A stretch of 64,000 nt of DNA from Ampelomyces quisqualis (GCA_018398575.1 JAGTXZ010000019.1:620001-684000); one strand, 5' to 3'; numbered from the stretch's first letter, positions 18,399-30,435 are shown. Numbers and translations: made by a program. Notes: generated by a model not told the origin, from the letters alone.

Positions 18399-20637
18399 TC
18401 AAGCATTGTCCGTCAGAAGCTTTGTGATCTTGCCGATCGCAATAGTCTGACCTTGGTCTCTGTACATTTGTTAGACAGCGCGTATTTGCATGATGAGCTA
18501 GGAAGAGATAACTTACCGCAGGGTGAAGCGTCCAAGCTGAGGGTAGTCTTCAAATCTCTCAACGCAAATGGACCCGGCGGTACCAGTAATTTCCAGCCGC
18601 GCAATTATGCTCATGCCTCTCGTTGCAAAGCCAGGCGCCTTCTTACTCTTACGGCCTGTACCCTTCTCGAGCTTGTGCAGTAATGCTGAGACGGTGACTT
18701 CTTCTTGTGCCGAGTGTACATGCAAGACACAATTGAAACCAGCAGTCATGATAGACTTCAGATCAAGAAGCACGACTTGCGCTTCGAATTGAGACACGCA
18801 ATGGACTGGTCGTTTCGGCGAGCACAGAACGTAACCGGGGAGGATATCCTCTTCTTCTACACCTCGAAGTCGAATGCGTACTTGATCACCGCACGTTGCT
18901 AGGGGAATCTCGTCCTCTTGCTCTCCATAGAGTGCTGATATCGAGATCATGTTTCGGTGAGGCATCATGAGGTACTTGTTTTCCTTCTTAATGATACCTG
19001 TCACAATCAGCGGGCATCCTATTCATGCTAGGCGCATGACACTTACCCGACTCGATCTTGCCCTCTACCATGGTACCCATGTCTTTGTACTTTGCAGCAA
19101 TAGGCATCATGAAAGGAGCGTTCAGCTTTCGTTCGAGGGCCTGCATGCCGTCCAGGTATTCGAGCAGGGAAGGACCATCGTACCAGGGCGCGAGATCTTT
19201 AGGGACTCGTTCTTTGATGCCAGTGAACGTCTGTGCACTGACAGGCATCATAGCAATGTCGGTCTTTGGGTTGTACCCGACACCCTTCAAGAATTGTACC
19301 AGCTTGGTCGTGCACTCCTTGTATCGGTCTTCTGACCATTCGACAGTGGGGTCGTCCATTTTGTTGACGACAATGACAAGCTTGTTCACACCTTGGGTCT
19401 TTGCCAACATTGCGTGCTCCCGGGTCTGACCTCCTTTCTCAAATCCTGTCTCGTACTCACCCTTTCGGGCGGAAATGACGAGGACACCAACGTCAGCTTG
19501 CGAAGCTCCACCGATCATGTTGGGAACATAGGTCTTGTGGCCCGGCGCGTCCAGGATGGAGTATCTGCGCTTCTCGGTCTCGAAGAAGCCTCGCCCGACC
19601 TCGATAGTCTTACCTTGGGCACGCTCTTCCTTGTTCAAGTCCAGTGCCCACGAAATGTACCACGTCTCGCGACCAGCGTCTTTCGCTTCCCGCTTGTATT
19701 TGTCCAGTGTTCGCTCGTCGACCATGCCGGTACTGATGAGGATACTGCCACCGAGCGTCGATTTGCCGGCGTCAACATGACCCAGGAAGATAATGTTGAC
19801 GTGTTCCTTTCCGTACATCTCAGCCAGTGTAGCCTCATCAACATCCTCGAGTTCCTTCTCCACGTCTACTGTCTTTGCAGCTGGCTTCTCGGATCGTGAT
19901 GGGCTGTTGCGGCCAGATGAGGGTGTGGGCGATGTTCTGCCAGAAGCTGCTACCGAGGGCTCTCCGGTCTTCTCGATGGCCTTCGCGGCGGCAAGTTTGG
20001 CGCCTGCCTCAGGCGCACCCTTGTCGACGTTGTCCTTCGCTGCCGATGGAGCAGCAGCTGGTGTTCCAATAGAAAGCACCTTGGTCTGTCCGGCCTTGTC
20101 CGCCTTGGGCGCTGCTGTTTCTGCGCCTATCGACAAGACCTTTGCCTTGGGGGCGCCGTCGCCACCAATCGAGAGTACCTTTGCCTTGGGTGCGTCCTTG
20201 GTGGGCTCGGCAGCGGGTGCTGCACCTGTCTTTTCAGCCTCTCCTCGCTTCGCAATCTTGACGGGAGCCTGACGTTGCTGTTGCTGAGGGGCGGGCGGCT
20301 GGTAGCCGTGCTGGTTTCCGTACCCTTGCTGGCCGTAGCTGGGGTATCCGGCCCGCGGCTGCTGCTGCTGCTGCTGTCCATACTGCGGGTAGCCCTGCTG
20401 GTAGCCGTGGTGTTGCTGCTGGCCGTAGTTCTGGCCGTAGCCTCCGCCGTACTGCTGGTACTGGCCATAGCCTTGGTTGTATCCGCCGCCGTAGGCCTGG
20501 CCGGGCACAAAGGCTTGTGCGCCGGGTGTGAAGGATGCAGCGCCCGGCTGGAAGCTTCCGGCCTGGGCGTTGTGGAGGTTCATGCCCTGTGTCTGCTGTG
20601 AGAGGCGCTCCTCCTCGTCTTCCCAGCTTTCGGCCAT
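18399..20637 (-). CDS. sup35: Eukaryotic peptide chain release factor 3 (eRF3/Sup35)
   Basis: Translation-termination GTPase that works with eRF1; cytoplasmic. Exons 19047-20637, 18517-18997 and 18399-18459 (minus) give 710 residues. Residues 1-20 are acidic. Residues 26-46 hold three F-x-P steps in overlapping A-x-x-F-x-P motifs, like PAM2 poly(A)-binding-protein ligands. Residues about 48-123 are a Gln/Gly/Tyr-rich prion-like domain with short Y-G-Q and G-Y-Q-Q repeats. The M region has three K-V-L-S-I-G copies at 153, 166 and 186, then a Ser/Pro stretch. The GTPase domain has G-H-V-D-A-G-K-S at 286-293, D-A-P-G-H-K-T-Y and N-K-M-D, followed by the two beta-barrel domains, ending L-L-T-D-N-A. 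Intron joins restore the conserved E-S-G-I-I-K-K-E-N-K and F-T-L-R-D-Q-G-Q-T-I-A-I-G. It is divergent from the Ran-binding gene. Confidence 0.95.
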
Positions 20638-21093
20638 GGTGTGCGGGGCTCGTGTGGGAAGGTGCGGGCGTGGGTGTGGTGGTGGTCGGGCGGGCGCGAA
20701 GAGGCTCGAAGCAGAGGCGCCGTCGACTGGAAGGGCTGTGCGGAGTACGAATATAGGCGGCTAGCAGAGGAGCAGTGCTGGCGAAAAGTGGCGACAATTG
20801 TGCGCCGGTCGCCGCTGCCACCCAAGTTTTCGCGGGGTCATCGCTGCCCGGTGTGGCGCGTCCCACGTCCCAGCCACACAGCCTAATTGGCCCGCGCGGC
20901 CAGCCACATGAACAACAACAATACATGCGCAGGCAAACACGACCAGGCATCAAGGCCCGCACAAATAGCAACCAAGAGTCACCCGCACCATGACCCTACC
21001 CGGTCCACTAAGCTACCATCACCGCTCAACCCACTCCACACCACACGCACCCCTTGACCATATCAGGGTTGATCTCAGCATAGACCAGTCAGC
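20638..21093. promoter_or_regulatory. Divergent promoter region, sup35 and Ran-binding gene
   Basis: 456 bp between two start codons facing outward; GC-rich near sup35. No unambiguous TATA box. Confidence 0.45.
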
Positions 21094-23653
21094 ATGGACG
21101 TGCTCCTAGCGAAGGTGTGGCTCCTCTTGATGGGATCACCAGTCATAGATCCATGGCCGTCTGGCTGGTGTTACTCCCTCGACGCCCAAATGCTGACTGG
21201 ATGACAGGTGACCCAGCAGGCTATGAGCTATGCCATACGGAGCGGCATAGCAATCACCAGCACTTATGCCTTGAAGCAATGCGGCCGCCTGATGAAGGTA
21301 AGTCCCATGTCTGCATGTTTGGGCGCCCTCACATTGTTTCCGTACAATGTAGCTTCACGTGGTTACTTCGTATGTCATGAAGAAGCATTGGAAACACGTG
21401 CGAGTCAAGGCTCACAATTAAAAACGCCCACAGACATGACAGTTCTCCACTGACAGCAGACAGACGGTCGAGGGCCTGGAGAAGGACGAGCTGGCCACCT
21501 TGCAGCTACGACTCGATTCGAAGATCAAGGTAAGCGTAATTCGTATGCTCCAAGAATTACTTCTCACCATTTAGATCATCTCCCCAGCAATTGACATGAT
21601 CGAGCTCATTGCTGCGCGGGGCAACACATCACTTGAATCCGCCATGACGCTCACTAAATCGCTGCGATGGGATATCCAAACCCTGGGCAGCCGGGTCGAG
21701 CACGCTGTGGCGGAGGAGCAACTTGCCCGAAGAGGAAGCTCAAAGGCCAAATCGCGAGCGCAAAATGATATCGAGCTCAAAACCATCATTTCAGAGATGA
21801 AAAAGCTCCTCGAGCGCATCGAAGACGCCGTGCCTTTGATCAACCTGGCCATCACAACCTCAGGGGTCAGCCTATCCACGACTCTGCCAAATACGGTGTC
21901 GCCATCCCGATTACTGCAGGCCAGTACCCTCCTAACATCGGGAGACATGCAGTACTGTTCTTCTAGGCCCAGATCTCAGCAGATTGGGCCGACCTTCACT
22001 CTCTCCATGTACATGTTGTTCGCTGGTCATGCAAATAGACCCCATGAAGAGGGTCTGCGCGATACAACGTGGAAGGAAGTAATGCACAAGGCTCGTGTAA
22101 CACTTATGCGGGTACCCCTAGACAATGTGTATGACTTCCCAATGCCCTTTGGGCTTACATACGAGCGCGCTAATGAAGGGAACCATCGCCATATACCTTC
22201 CGACAACATGATCCAAGAGTTTGCCTACCAATTGCTCATCGTTGAAGATCTCAATGATGGCCGTGTGCATACATTTGAAGATGACGAGCCGGAGCCGGAG
22301 CCATATGACAAAGTCGAGCAAGCTGGTGTGCGGGAAATCATCCCAATTCACGAGGTCTCCAAAATTTTCTATGCAGACACGGGCAAGATCTTGAACATTG
22401 GTACTGATGGCGAATCAAACAACCCGATATTGCTGTTGAAGCGCGATGTCAATGCTGCACCACCACGTCGCATGATGGAACAGCAGCCTTCCAACACCGG
22501 CTACGAATCCGATGATTCTCATACGATCGGCGAAGATGACGAATTGGCTGAGCAGACCGAGCTTGAGAACCAATTACGACGAGAGTCCACCCCAGGTTTC
22601 CAGGAAGCTGATAGTTCTGCGGCCCAGTTGCCCGCCTACCCCTGGCGTCTTCCGCCAACGCTTGATCTTGAGTGGATGGCCTTCGAGGTGTACACAGAAG
22701 ATCCTTCGACAGACTCTGAATTAGATGAGACTGAGATTGTCGAATTGGAAGACTTATCATCTCCACCTAACGGTGTCAGCGCGACTCGTCAAGGTTCAGA
22801 ATCACCAGGCCTCCTGTCCGATATTTCTAAGTTGAACTTGCGCCCTTCAACACCAATACTATCTCCACCTCCCTCACAAGACACCCAAATCGTTCCCTCG
22901 CCTCAGAAATCGTCCGCCCCGGCGCCACATTCTGAAGCTCACACACCTACTACCCTACCACCCATAAAGACCTCACTATCTCTTCTCGAGATGCTGATTC
23001 GTCTCACTGCGCTTCAACAGTTCCAGCAATCGTCTCATCTCGCCATTCCAGATGAATTCCTCAATTTTTTCCTGTCCGACAGTAGCACAGTAGGTGCAGG
23101 CAGTGACGCTGATTTGCGCCGGCGCGTACGTCGTGAGGCACGCATGAGGGTTGGGTTCGACCCATATGACGAGAGTCCGATCAAGCGGCGCGGAGAGGAA
23201 TACCTCGAGCATGAATTCCACGAAGGACAAAACACGTATGAGCCATATTCTCCCGAGAGTAGTACACCATATGACTATGAGGGCTACCCTAGTGGTGGGG
23301 TATCATCCCCTTACTCGCGTTCCCGCCCTGGTACACCAATGCAGTCCACCTCTTCCTCGTACTACCGCAACTCGACACCTAATGACGGTGATGGAACCAA
23401 ATCCGCCACGGAGCTACCGGCGGAAGTTCGTTCCACGCTTGGCAACCTTACTTCTCCAAGTCCACTACTGAGAAGAGCGACCACGCAACCCGGCCACGTC
23501 AAGAGCATGAACCAGCCCAGCTTGAAATGTCCGCCTACAGCACCTCATTCTTCCAGTTCCCCGCGGCCGGTACAGCCTGGTGCGCCATCGCAGTCTTTCC
23601 GGGGTAGTCTGGCTCCCGATACGCCTCCCAGCAGTATTCGAAGACAAGTCTGA
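21094..23653 (+). CDS. yrb30: Yrb30-type Ran GTP-binding protein
   Basis: Exons 21094-21114, 21208-21297, 21464-21529 and 21575-23653 give 751 residues. The first exon codes for only seven residues (M-D-V-L-L-A-K). Exon 2 gives V-T-Q-Q-A-M-S-Y-A-I-R-S-G-I-A-I-T-S-T-Y, and the joined sequence continues through L-D-S-K-I-K-I-I-S-P-A-I-D-M-I-E-L-I-A-A-R-G, all as expected for the fungal RanGTP-binding family named after yeast Yrb30. The N-terminal 300 residues are the conserved part. The rest is long, Ser/Pro-rich and disordered, with an acidic stretch near E-D-D-E-P-E-P-E-P and many S/T-P sites. The role known for the family is binding Ran-GTP and influencing nucleocytoplasmic transport; details here are inferred. 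Confidence 0.82.
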
Positions 23654-23991
23654 AGACCTGCGAAACACGACGGGCTTTCTCCCGCTTTACGTCCTCGAAT
23701 AAAAGGACTATTGAAGCAATCTTGGGGAGCTGCGTTTTGGACCTGTTATGCGTGGCGGAGGTGTTTTAGTGTTCTTGCTTCAATTCAGAGATACCATTTC
23801 CCAGTATAGTGAGGCACAGCGCGTTGGCGTAAACATGCATTCAATAGACCGGCGATATGTGTAGGAAATACTGAGAACATAGTAAACAAAGCGCACTGGC
23901 CTCCAATGAGCCTGGTCCAACTGTACCAGCGCTTGCAAACAACACCTATGACGCCTTGCCTGGCCCCAAGAAAGTAGCGCCCTGCTCGAGT
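23654..23991. other. Convergent 3' region
   Basis: 338 bp between two converging stop codons, holding the polyadenylation regions of both genes. Confidence 0.5.
23698..23703 (+). terminator. AATAAA polyadenylation signal
   Basis: AATAAA 45 bp past the stop of the Ran-binding gene; a canonical cleavage/polyadenylation signal in a suitable position. Confidence 0.5.
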
Positions 23992-25445
23992 CTACTCCCA
24001 GTCTTCCTCGTCGCTCTCTTCTTCGGTTGCGGCTTTCTTCCTGTCTTGCTGAGGACTTCCCGGTGCGTGACTGGGTGCACGGCTTGTGGTGCCACTGACA
24101 AGATCGTAACTTGCGTCGCTGTCTGCGACACTCTTCTCGTCGTTTGAGCGGCGAGGCTCTGTTGGCTTCAAGCGATCGGCGGGAGTGGGTTTGGACGGGC
24201 TGTCTGTGGCGGGCTTCAGTGTTTCCTTGGAGGCGGCCATGTTTGTTGCTGATTTGTTGGACGGTTCTTGAGAGTCTGAATCCTCGTCGGAGGATTCTTC
24301 GTCGTCTGATTCCTCTTCGTCCTCCTCGTCCTCCTCTTCTTCTTCTTCTTCTTCTTCGTCCGAGTCTTCGTCCGAGTCTTCGTCCCAAGCTACTTCTTCT
24401 TCATCGGCAGGTGTTGATGCTATACCGTGTTAGATGTGGTGTGCATGACATGGCAAAGCCTGACACTCACCTTTTAGCAGGTCCCTCCTGCGCTGTTCCT
24501 CGCTCTCAATGACGTGCCTAAGAAAGTAGTATCTCTCCCAGAAAGTCGGATAATCGACCTTCTCGGGCACGCACTTTTCCATGGCGGTTCTCAGCTCTGT
24601 GTGCTTGTCCAGGTCCTTTGCGATGGCGTCCGTCTTCTTCTCCACATCAAAGTCCTTCCTCCACTTGTCCCACTCGGCGCTCGCAGGGTCTTTCAAGAAC
24701 GAATCCAAGCTCGAGTGTATCACGTGCAGCTGCGCATCGAAGCGTGTTGCATGTACCACTTTCTTGCCGCTACTGTCTTTTGACTCGAACATAACGGTGC
24801 CATTCTTCTCGTCTTCGGAGCCGGATGCGGGAGGGGCAATCGACACGGCATCTGCAAGAAAGTTACGGATGTTGGTTCCGAACTTGAGAAGCGCCTCGTC
24901 AGCCGCATCTTCTGCCTTCTCGATATCCTTGAATCGCTTTGCAGCTTCGGAGCGAAAGCGCAGAAGCACACTTCCCGCCTCCCGGACTATGTCTGCGGGC
25001 AGCGAGTCGGGACGATCTGGATGCGCGTCTGGGTCATGCTTCGGCTTCTCGGTGGAACCATCCTCCTCTTTGGGGGTCGCAGGCTCGATAGCTTGGATGG
25101 AGAGGTTGCGCGCATGTCCTATGAGGGTCGAGACGCCCGCTGTAGCCGTCTTGCTCGTTTCGGCGTATTGCTTGCTGGCCGTGTCGTAGTACTGCCCGCC
25201 CTGTATGCAGTGAGTACGGCTGTCCCGTGTCACGGACCGAGGCTTCGCACCTGTTTCTTGACTGTCCCCAGAAAGCCACCCAGTCGCGCGGCCCATGGAC
25301 TGCTCGATATGGCTTTGTAGGCATCCTGGATCTCTGCATTCAAGTTGTTGGCCGTCTCCTGGTGCGTGCTGTCTCCGCCCGCCCCTTGCTTGGTGGGATC
25401 TTGAGGATAGCTCTCGTCCTGCAAGTGGTCGTATGCCGAGTCCAT
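23992..25445 (-). CDS. BSD-domain protein
   Basis: Exons 25251-25445, 24471-25200 and 23992-24419 (minus) give 450 residues. The start is the ATG of M-D-S-A-Y-D-H; reading further upstream gives no conserved sequence. A helical N-terminal half ([13 protein letters not shown], then [12 protein letters not shown]) leads to the BSD domain at about 245-305, with the hallmark adjacent aromatic pair in [12 protein letters not shown]. The last exon is a long run of Asp and Glu followed by a Ser/Thr/Pro-rich tail ending E-E-D-W-E. BSD domains occur in the TFIIH p62 subunit and in synapse-associated-type proteins; the layout here resembles the second group. Exact function unknown. Confidence 0.85.
24300..24375 (-). 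repeat. Acidic low-complexity coding repeat
   Basis: TCT/TCC-rich plus strand coding for a near-continuous Glu/Asp run on the minus strand in the last exon of the BSD gene. A likely site of length variation between strains. Confidence 0.6.
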
Positions 25446-25905
25446 GGTGGTTGCGTGCAGGTGGAGCAGCGGGCGCAAAGGTTGCGTGTACCTGTGGTGA
25501 GACAGGACAGGTCCGCATCCAGGGTCCAAGGTGGGGAAGCCAATCGCACGAAGCCGCAAGCAGCGCTCGTAGCGAGCTAGGAGGTCAGACACGCCTCGCA
25601 ATCTGTGCCGGGCATTTCATGAATGAATGTGCATGTTTCAATATTTGTCTACATTTTGTTGGTGGGCATCTTGAACTTGCGACGCTATACAGTGCATGCA
25701 ACTTCAAGGGGATGTCGCCTTGTGCTGCTATTCGCGCCCCATGTTACCACCTACGGACGCAGCTGTCTTTCCAGCATCGGCACTCTCGAGGACTGCCCAA
25801 TGGCCCTAAGCTGACCTTCCGGTCGCCATGGAGATTTTTTTGGAGCTCTCGTGTCTCCTCCATGTCCAGCGGTTTGGTGCAATACGTGATCAACATTTGC
25901 CACCT
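25446..25905. other. Intergenic
   Basis: 460 bp between the BSD gene start and the tsr2 stop, both minus strand. No other gene is visible. Confidence 0.45.
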
Positions 25906-26530
25906 TCATCTCTTCTTCTTGCCTACCACTTTGGTGAACCCCTCCTGGTCAACTTCCGGCACCATTTTTGGTTTTGACGGCACCAACGCAGGCGCATCAC
26001 CCATTTCCACATCTTCGCCATCTTCGCCGCTCTCCTCATCCACGCTATCCCAATCGGCCTCTTGGTTACTCTCCTGAACGCTGACACTTCCCGTCTCCAC
26101 TTCTTTGCCCTTCCGCGCCTCCCATTTCTTCTGTAATCCATCGACTATGTCTGTTCGACCCTCGCCAATCTCTTTTCTTATAGCCATGATTTGACGCCCG
26201 ACATTTACTTCGGTCTCGTCTTCTAGACGCACGCCGAATTCGTCCTCTAGGACCTGGAGCAGCATCACTTCGACATCTTCGCAATCGGTGAAAGGCTCGT
26301 TCGCAAAGAGGTCGCTAATTTGTCCAGCCAGCCAGTCGCGCTTATCTGCAGAGTCGGGGCCGCCCCACTGGGTTTGTACTGCGACAGTCAGGCTGGCCCA
26401 GTTGAATAGGGTGTGCCATATTCCTAGATCGAACTTGGTTTGCAGATGCTCTACGTGTTGTTAGACGCAGAAGCTGAGTCTTCGGGTAGTACGTACCAGG
26501 GATCGCTGTGGGTCTCGCAGTCACCGACAT
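25906..26530 (-). CDS. tsr2: Pre-rRNA-processing protein Tsr2
   Basis: Exons 26497-26530 and 25906-26450 (minus), 192 residues, with a 46-nt intron. The short first exon codes for M-S-V-T-A-R-P-T-A-I-P. The core shows F-D-L-G-I-W, then W-G-G-P-D-S-A-D-K-R-D-W-L and D-V-E-V-M-L-L-Q-V-L-E-D-E-F, which match the Tsr2 family. An acidic region (E-S-G-E-D-G-E-D-V-E-M) and the C-terminal E-V-D-Q-E-G-F-T-K-V-V-G-K-K-K-R are also characteristic. Tsr2 escorts the ribosomal protein eS26 (Rps26) and is needed for 20S pre-rRNA maturation. It is divergent from slm1 with a 0.9 kb spacer. Confidence 0.92.
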
Positions 26531-27425
26531 GTCGACTGCAGGCTTTGGTTATGTCTAAAAGATGCGTACTGCATTGCGAGCGCGAAGCTCGAATGATTTG
26601 CAACTTATCGATAAGCCCCGCTTTGCTCTTCCACGTGTCCACGCGATGTCGCGTTTGCGATAGGAAAAGGCTGGCTGCTGGTGCTACCAAACCATATGCA
26701 GGAGGGAATGCAAATGTGACACGGTCACACAGTCCCACCAGTCTCGAGGTTTTCACTTGCTACTCAGGTCAGATCCACCAAAAACACGACATGGCCAATC
26801 AGGAAGGGTTCGGATATGGCTCCGAGGCAACTGATCTTTTCGTACGGGGCAATCCAAAGGACAGGTAGAAAAAGTCGTGGTCGGATGTGCTATTCCCGGC
26901 GAAGGGAGATGGCAAGTTAATCATTCGTGACGGGCTTGCTTTACGGTGACTATTCCTCGTGGGAAGCGCGATGTAAATCCTGTGCACATTTACGTTTGAA
27001 CGAGTTGGCGACAGGATACCCAATAGTGACCTCACACAGCGCCCCGTGACTAACAAAGGTAAAGCAAATCGTGGCGCAGCACTGGAACGATGTGAGATGA
27101 GTCGTCGTTCCCGCCCGAGCTACTCAGATAGTGCCTCCTATGACATCATCCCTGCATGCAAATGGCAGAAGATGTTCCAAAGATGTGCCCAAACCCTGCT
27201 TGCGATGCCATGAGTCTAGGCCTCTTGATGAGCTTAAATTATTCCCCTCTCCCTTGACGCAGTCTCCTGAATCCCTACATTTGTACAAACATTTGATCTC
27301 GTGCAAAATAAACGCTTAGACCATTCCCCCCCGTTGCTGGAGCTCACCCCGCCAAAACAAACCACAACAGGAAGACGTTGCACAACTACCACCACCACCA
27401 CACAAAGAAACACACAGAAGACACC
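26531..27425. promoter_or_regulatory. Divergent promoter region, tsr2 and slm1
   Basis: 895 bp between outward-facing start codons. An A/C-rich leader (ACCACCACCACAC type) precedes slm1 near 27360-27425. No gene is seen inside. Confidence 0.45.
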
Positions 27426-29053
27426 ATGTCTGCGCCCACTTCCGCAACGAGTGAGCTGCCGTCGCGCACGCCCACCAGTAGATCCGCCGACGAAGAGGCG
27501 ATCCCAGGGGAGGATACTTCAGAGGTCACCAAGCTCTTCGCCGAGCGACTACAAGCCTGGAAGCATGCTGTCGCCTATCTTGAGGATTATGTTAGTGCTA
27601 CGGAGAAGACAAACCACGCCCATGGCAAAGAGTACGAACGCGTGCTGAAGGTACGAGTTGTTGTTGCGACATGCATGATGCGAGACATACTGAATTGGGT
27701 CAGACTGTAAAAGACCCGCTGAAGGAGGGCCACCACTTCGACCAGTCACTCGGGGGTATCGCTGGACTCTTTGAAAACATCAGGTCGAACACACAGGTAT
27801 GGACTGTTGAGAGTGGGATTGTGCAAAAGGGCGATATTGACAAAATCTAGGGCATTTCTAATCAACACTATGAGACATCAAAACAGCTGAAGGGAGCAAT
27901 CCTGCCAATTTTCGAACGTCTTCACACTGAGATCAAGAACAAAAGTAAAGAGCTGACCAAGGGAGCTGGCAAAGGAAGCAAGGCCGTCGACAAGGCGCGT
28001 GCCCACACTCAGAAGCATATCGAGCTGCTAGGTCAGCACACGGCCACCTTTGACTCGCACGGCGGCAACGTCAAGGCTGCAGATGACCCCTATATCCTGC
28101 AGCGCGGTGTTGTGCATCGGCTTAATAAGCAAGTGCAGGAGGAGAACAACAACCGCCAGGATCTCATCAGTGTGCAGAACTCTTTCGCACAATTCGAAGC
28201 GCACATCATCCAGACAGTGCAGCACGGCATGGGCCAGTTCATTCAAGTCGTCAACACGCAGGCCGAGCACACCAAGGCTGCGTACGGAGACATGACTGGG
28301 AATGCGCAAAGAATACCCCTCGATTTCGAATGGAATGGCTTCATTCAACGCAACAACACGGTCCTCATCGATCCCTCATCTCCTGCACGGACTGTCTCCC
28401 AGATCCAGTTTCCCAACCAGAACCATCGCGCCACGCAGCCACTCATTTCAGGCTCGCTTGAGCGCAAGGGCAAGATCATGCGCTCTTTCGACACAAACTT
28501 CTACGTCGTGACCCCGTCCAAATTTCTCCACGAGTTCAAGACGGACGACGACTTCTCAAAGGACCCCGTGCCTGAACTTTCACTGTACCTGCCTGACTGT
28601 ATGGTTGGCGCCGTCAGTGGCCAGAAGTTCAACGTCAAGGGCAAGGACGTCTCGAAGGGCAAGCTTGGTAACAGCTTCTCCATTAGCCACGAGGTGCAAT
28701 TCAAAGCACACACCCCACAGGCTGCCAACCAGTGGTGGGAGATTATCCGCAATGCTGCGGGCTCTGTGACCGCTGATGCACCCGAAGGAAGTGTGCCTAC
28801 TAGCCCCGTCGCCAGTAACAACAGTCCCGGCGGTGTGGATAGCAAGCAACCAGCTCCACTCCAGACACAAGGCCTCGAGAAGACCGAAGCTGCGGGTACA
28901 GTAGGTAATGCGGCCCCTGGAAGCGCAGTGCCCGGTAGTGCAACTCCAGCAAATGCGGCGCCCGGTAGTGCGGTCGCCGCAGAAAGTGCCGTTCCACAGA
29001 GTGCGACGTCTGCAGGCGGAAGTGCTGTTCCTGGTGAGCCTGGGAAATACTAG
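27426..29053 (+). CDS. slm1: Slm1-like F-BAR and PH domain protein
   Basis: Exons 27426-27650, 27704-27796 and 27851-29053 give 506 residues. The N-terminal 270 residues are helical and charged (L-F-A-E-R-L-Q-A-W-K-H-A-V-A-Y-L-E-D-Y, later Y-E-T-S-K-Q-L-K-G-A-I-L-P), as in the F-BAR half of Slm1. A PH domain follows at about 302-410 (S-G-S-L-E-R-K-G-K-I-M-R-S-F through W-W-E-I-I-R-N-A). The C-terminal tail repeats A-P-G-S-A-V and P-G-S-A-like units and is disordered. In yeast, Slm proteins bind PI(4,5)P2 at the plasma membrane, sit in eisosomes and act as TORC2 substrates. Downstream AATAAA at 29244. Confidence 0.9.
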
Positions 29054-29243
29054 GAGTCTTGACCAGCTTGACACAGCTCAGAAACGAAGGTTCATCTTCA
29101 TTAGTTGACGGCGGCACCGTGTGCATGGTTGAAGTTCACGCACGCGTTTGGGTGTTGGCATGTTGCGATACACGTCCCGTCATTCCCCTAGTGCTCTCAG
29201 TTACTCATTGATACCATATTCTTGACACCCATAGCATACTTCT

Positions 29244-29249
29244 AATAAA
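29244..29249 (+). terminator. AATAAA polyadenylation signal
   Basis: AATAAA about 190 bp beyond the slm1 stop, within the convergent gap before the AlkB homologue. Confidence 0.45.
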
Positions 29250-29274
29250 CTTTACACGAATATCCCGGTCAAGC

Positions 29275-30435
29275 TTAGTCCCACATCTGCCTTGCATTCA
29301 AATTCACCCTTTTGCCGGCCATCCAGCCCTTCCAATCATCCAGACCCACAGCCCCATCAAGCGAACCCCCAGGCCAATCTTGCAGACACGGCGGACACGT
29401 GCCAGCCAAAATCTGCGGCACGCCATGCCACGCGAAGCGAGACGGACCAGACATGTAAACCGCACATCCCGATGGAATGCGAAGCGAGAGCACCTTCTCA
29501 CCGGTGCCTATGACGAACACAGCATCGCAGCCAAGACTGACGCTGACGAGGCCATGGGAGCTGGACTCTGCGACGTCGCGATGCACGCTCAGCGTGTCGC
29601 CGGGGGAGTAGAGATTGACAATGGCAGCATCGGCTCTTGTGTCGGTGAAGATGGTCTCGAGGAGTGTCTTGATATCCATGGGGAAAGGCGGAGGGCGCGA
29701 CTTTGGGTACGTTTTGGCAGTCCAGTCGTACTGCCCTCCCAGGGTGGCCCAGCGCATTTTTTTGTCGAGGAGGTGTGCGACGGTGAGGGGCTTGTGGATG
29801 TTTGGGTCGAGGGGCGTTGCTACGGGGTCCTGGGAAGAGCGGGGAAGAGCGAAGAAGGAGGACTGGGCTGGTGGGTAGGTGATGTTGTAGTGGGCGTGGA
29901 TGTTCGTGAGGTGTGCGGGGTTGCAGAGGTCGCGGTGTAGGAGGCGGGAGAGAAGCGCGAATTGGACTTGTGCGGGGAGTAGGGAGGGGATGATGTGCAG
30001 GCCTACCTTGGTCAGGACGCAGACTATGCATGCTATCGCGAGTGCTGTGGTAGTTCACAATGCCTTGTTGTGGATGGCTGCCGTCAACTCTCACGAGACC
30101 CAGACTTCCTTACCTGGCATGTCGTCGTGCTCGTAGACCGATAGGGGCGACGTTATGTTTGACAGTTGTGGCCCTGGATCTGCGTCTTCCCTCATGAATG
30201 CTCCAAGATGATGGGCAAGACGCTCGGCATCAAGCTCCCGGACCACATGCACACTCTCGGGCAAGGCGGCATGTGAGAGTGAGGTGAGATTGACGAGGTC
30301 CTCGTCTGTGTCCAGACAGGCAGGCTTCATCTTCTGGTACTTTTTGTATACATGTCGAATTCGCTCAGGCGGCCGTTCATGGGGGTCAAGATGTTGCATG
30401 TCGGGCCGGGGTCTGGTGTCCACTGAAGCATGCAT
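29275..30435 (-). CDS. AlkB-like 2-oxoglutarate/Fe(II) dioxygenase (ALKBH1-like)
   Basis: Exons 30114-30435 and 29275-30002 (minus), 349 residues; the 111-nt intron splits the glycine of Y-E-H-D-D-M-P-G-L. Iron ligands appear as H-R-D near residue 247 (L-S-V-H-R-D-V-A-E) and the distal histidine in F-A-W-H-G-V near 298. The region N-L-Y-S-P-G-D-T-L and the sheet G-L-V-S-V-S-L-G-C-D-A-V-F are typical of AlkB. The N-terminal part (K-K-Y-Q-K-M-K-P-A-C-L-D) resembles the ALKBH1 branch. Members remove methyl groups from DNA or tRNA; the substrate here cannot be told from sequence. It shares a 328-bp divergent promoter with cdk1. Confidence 0.85.
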
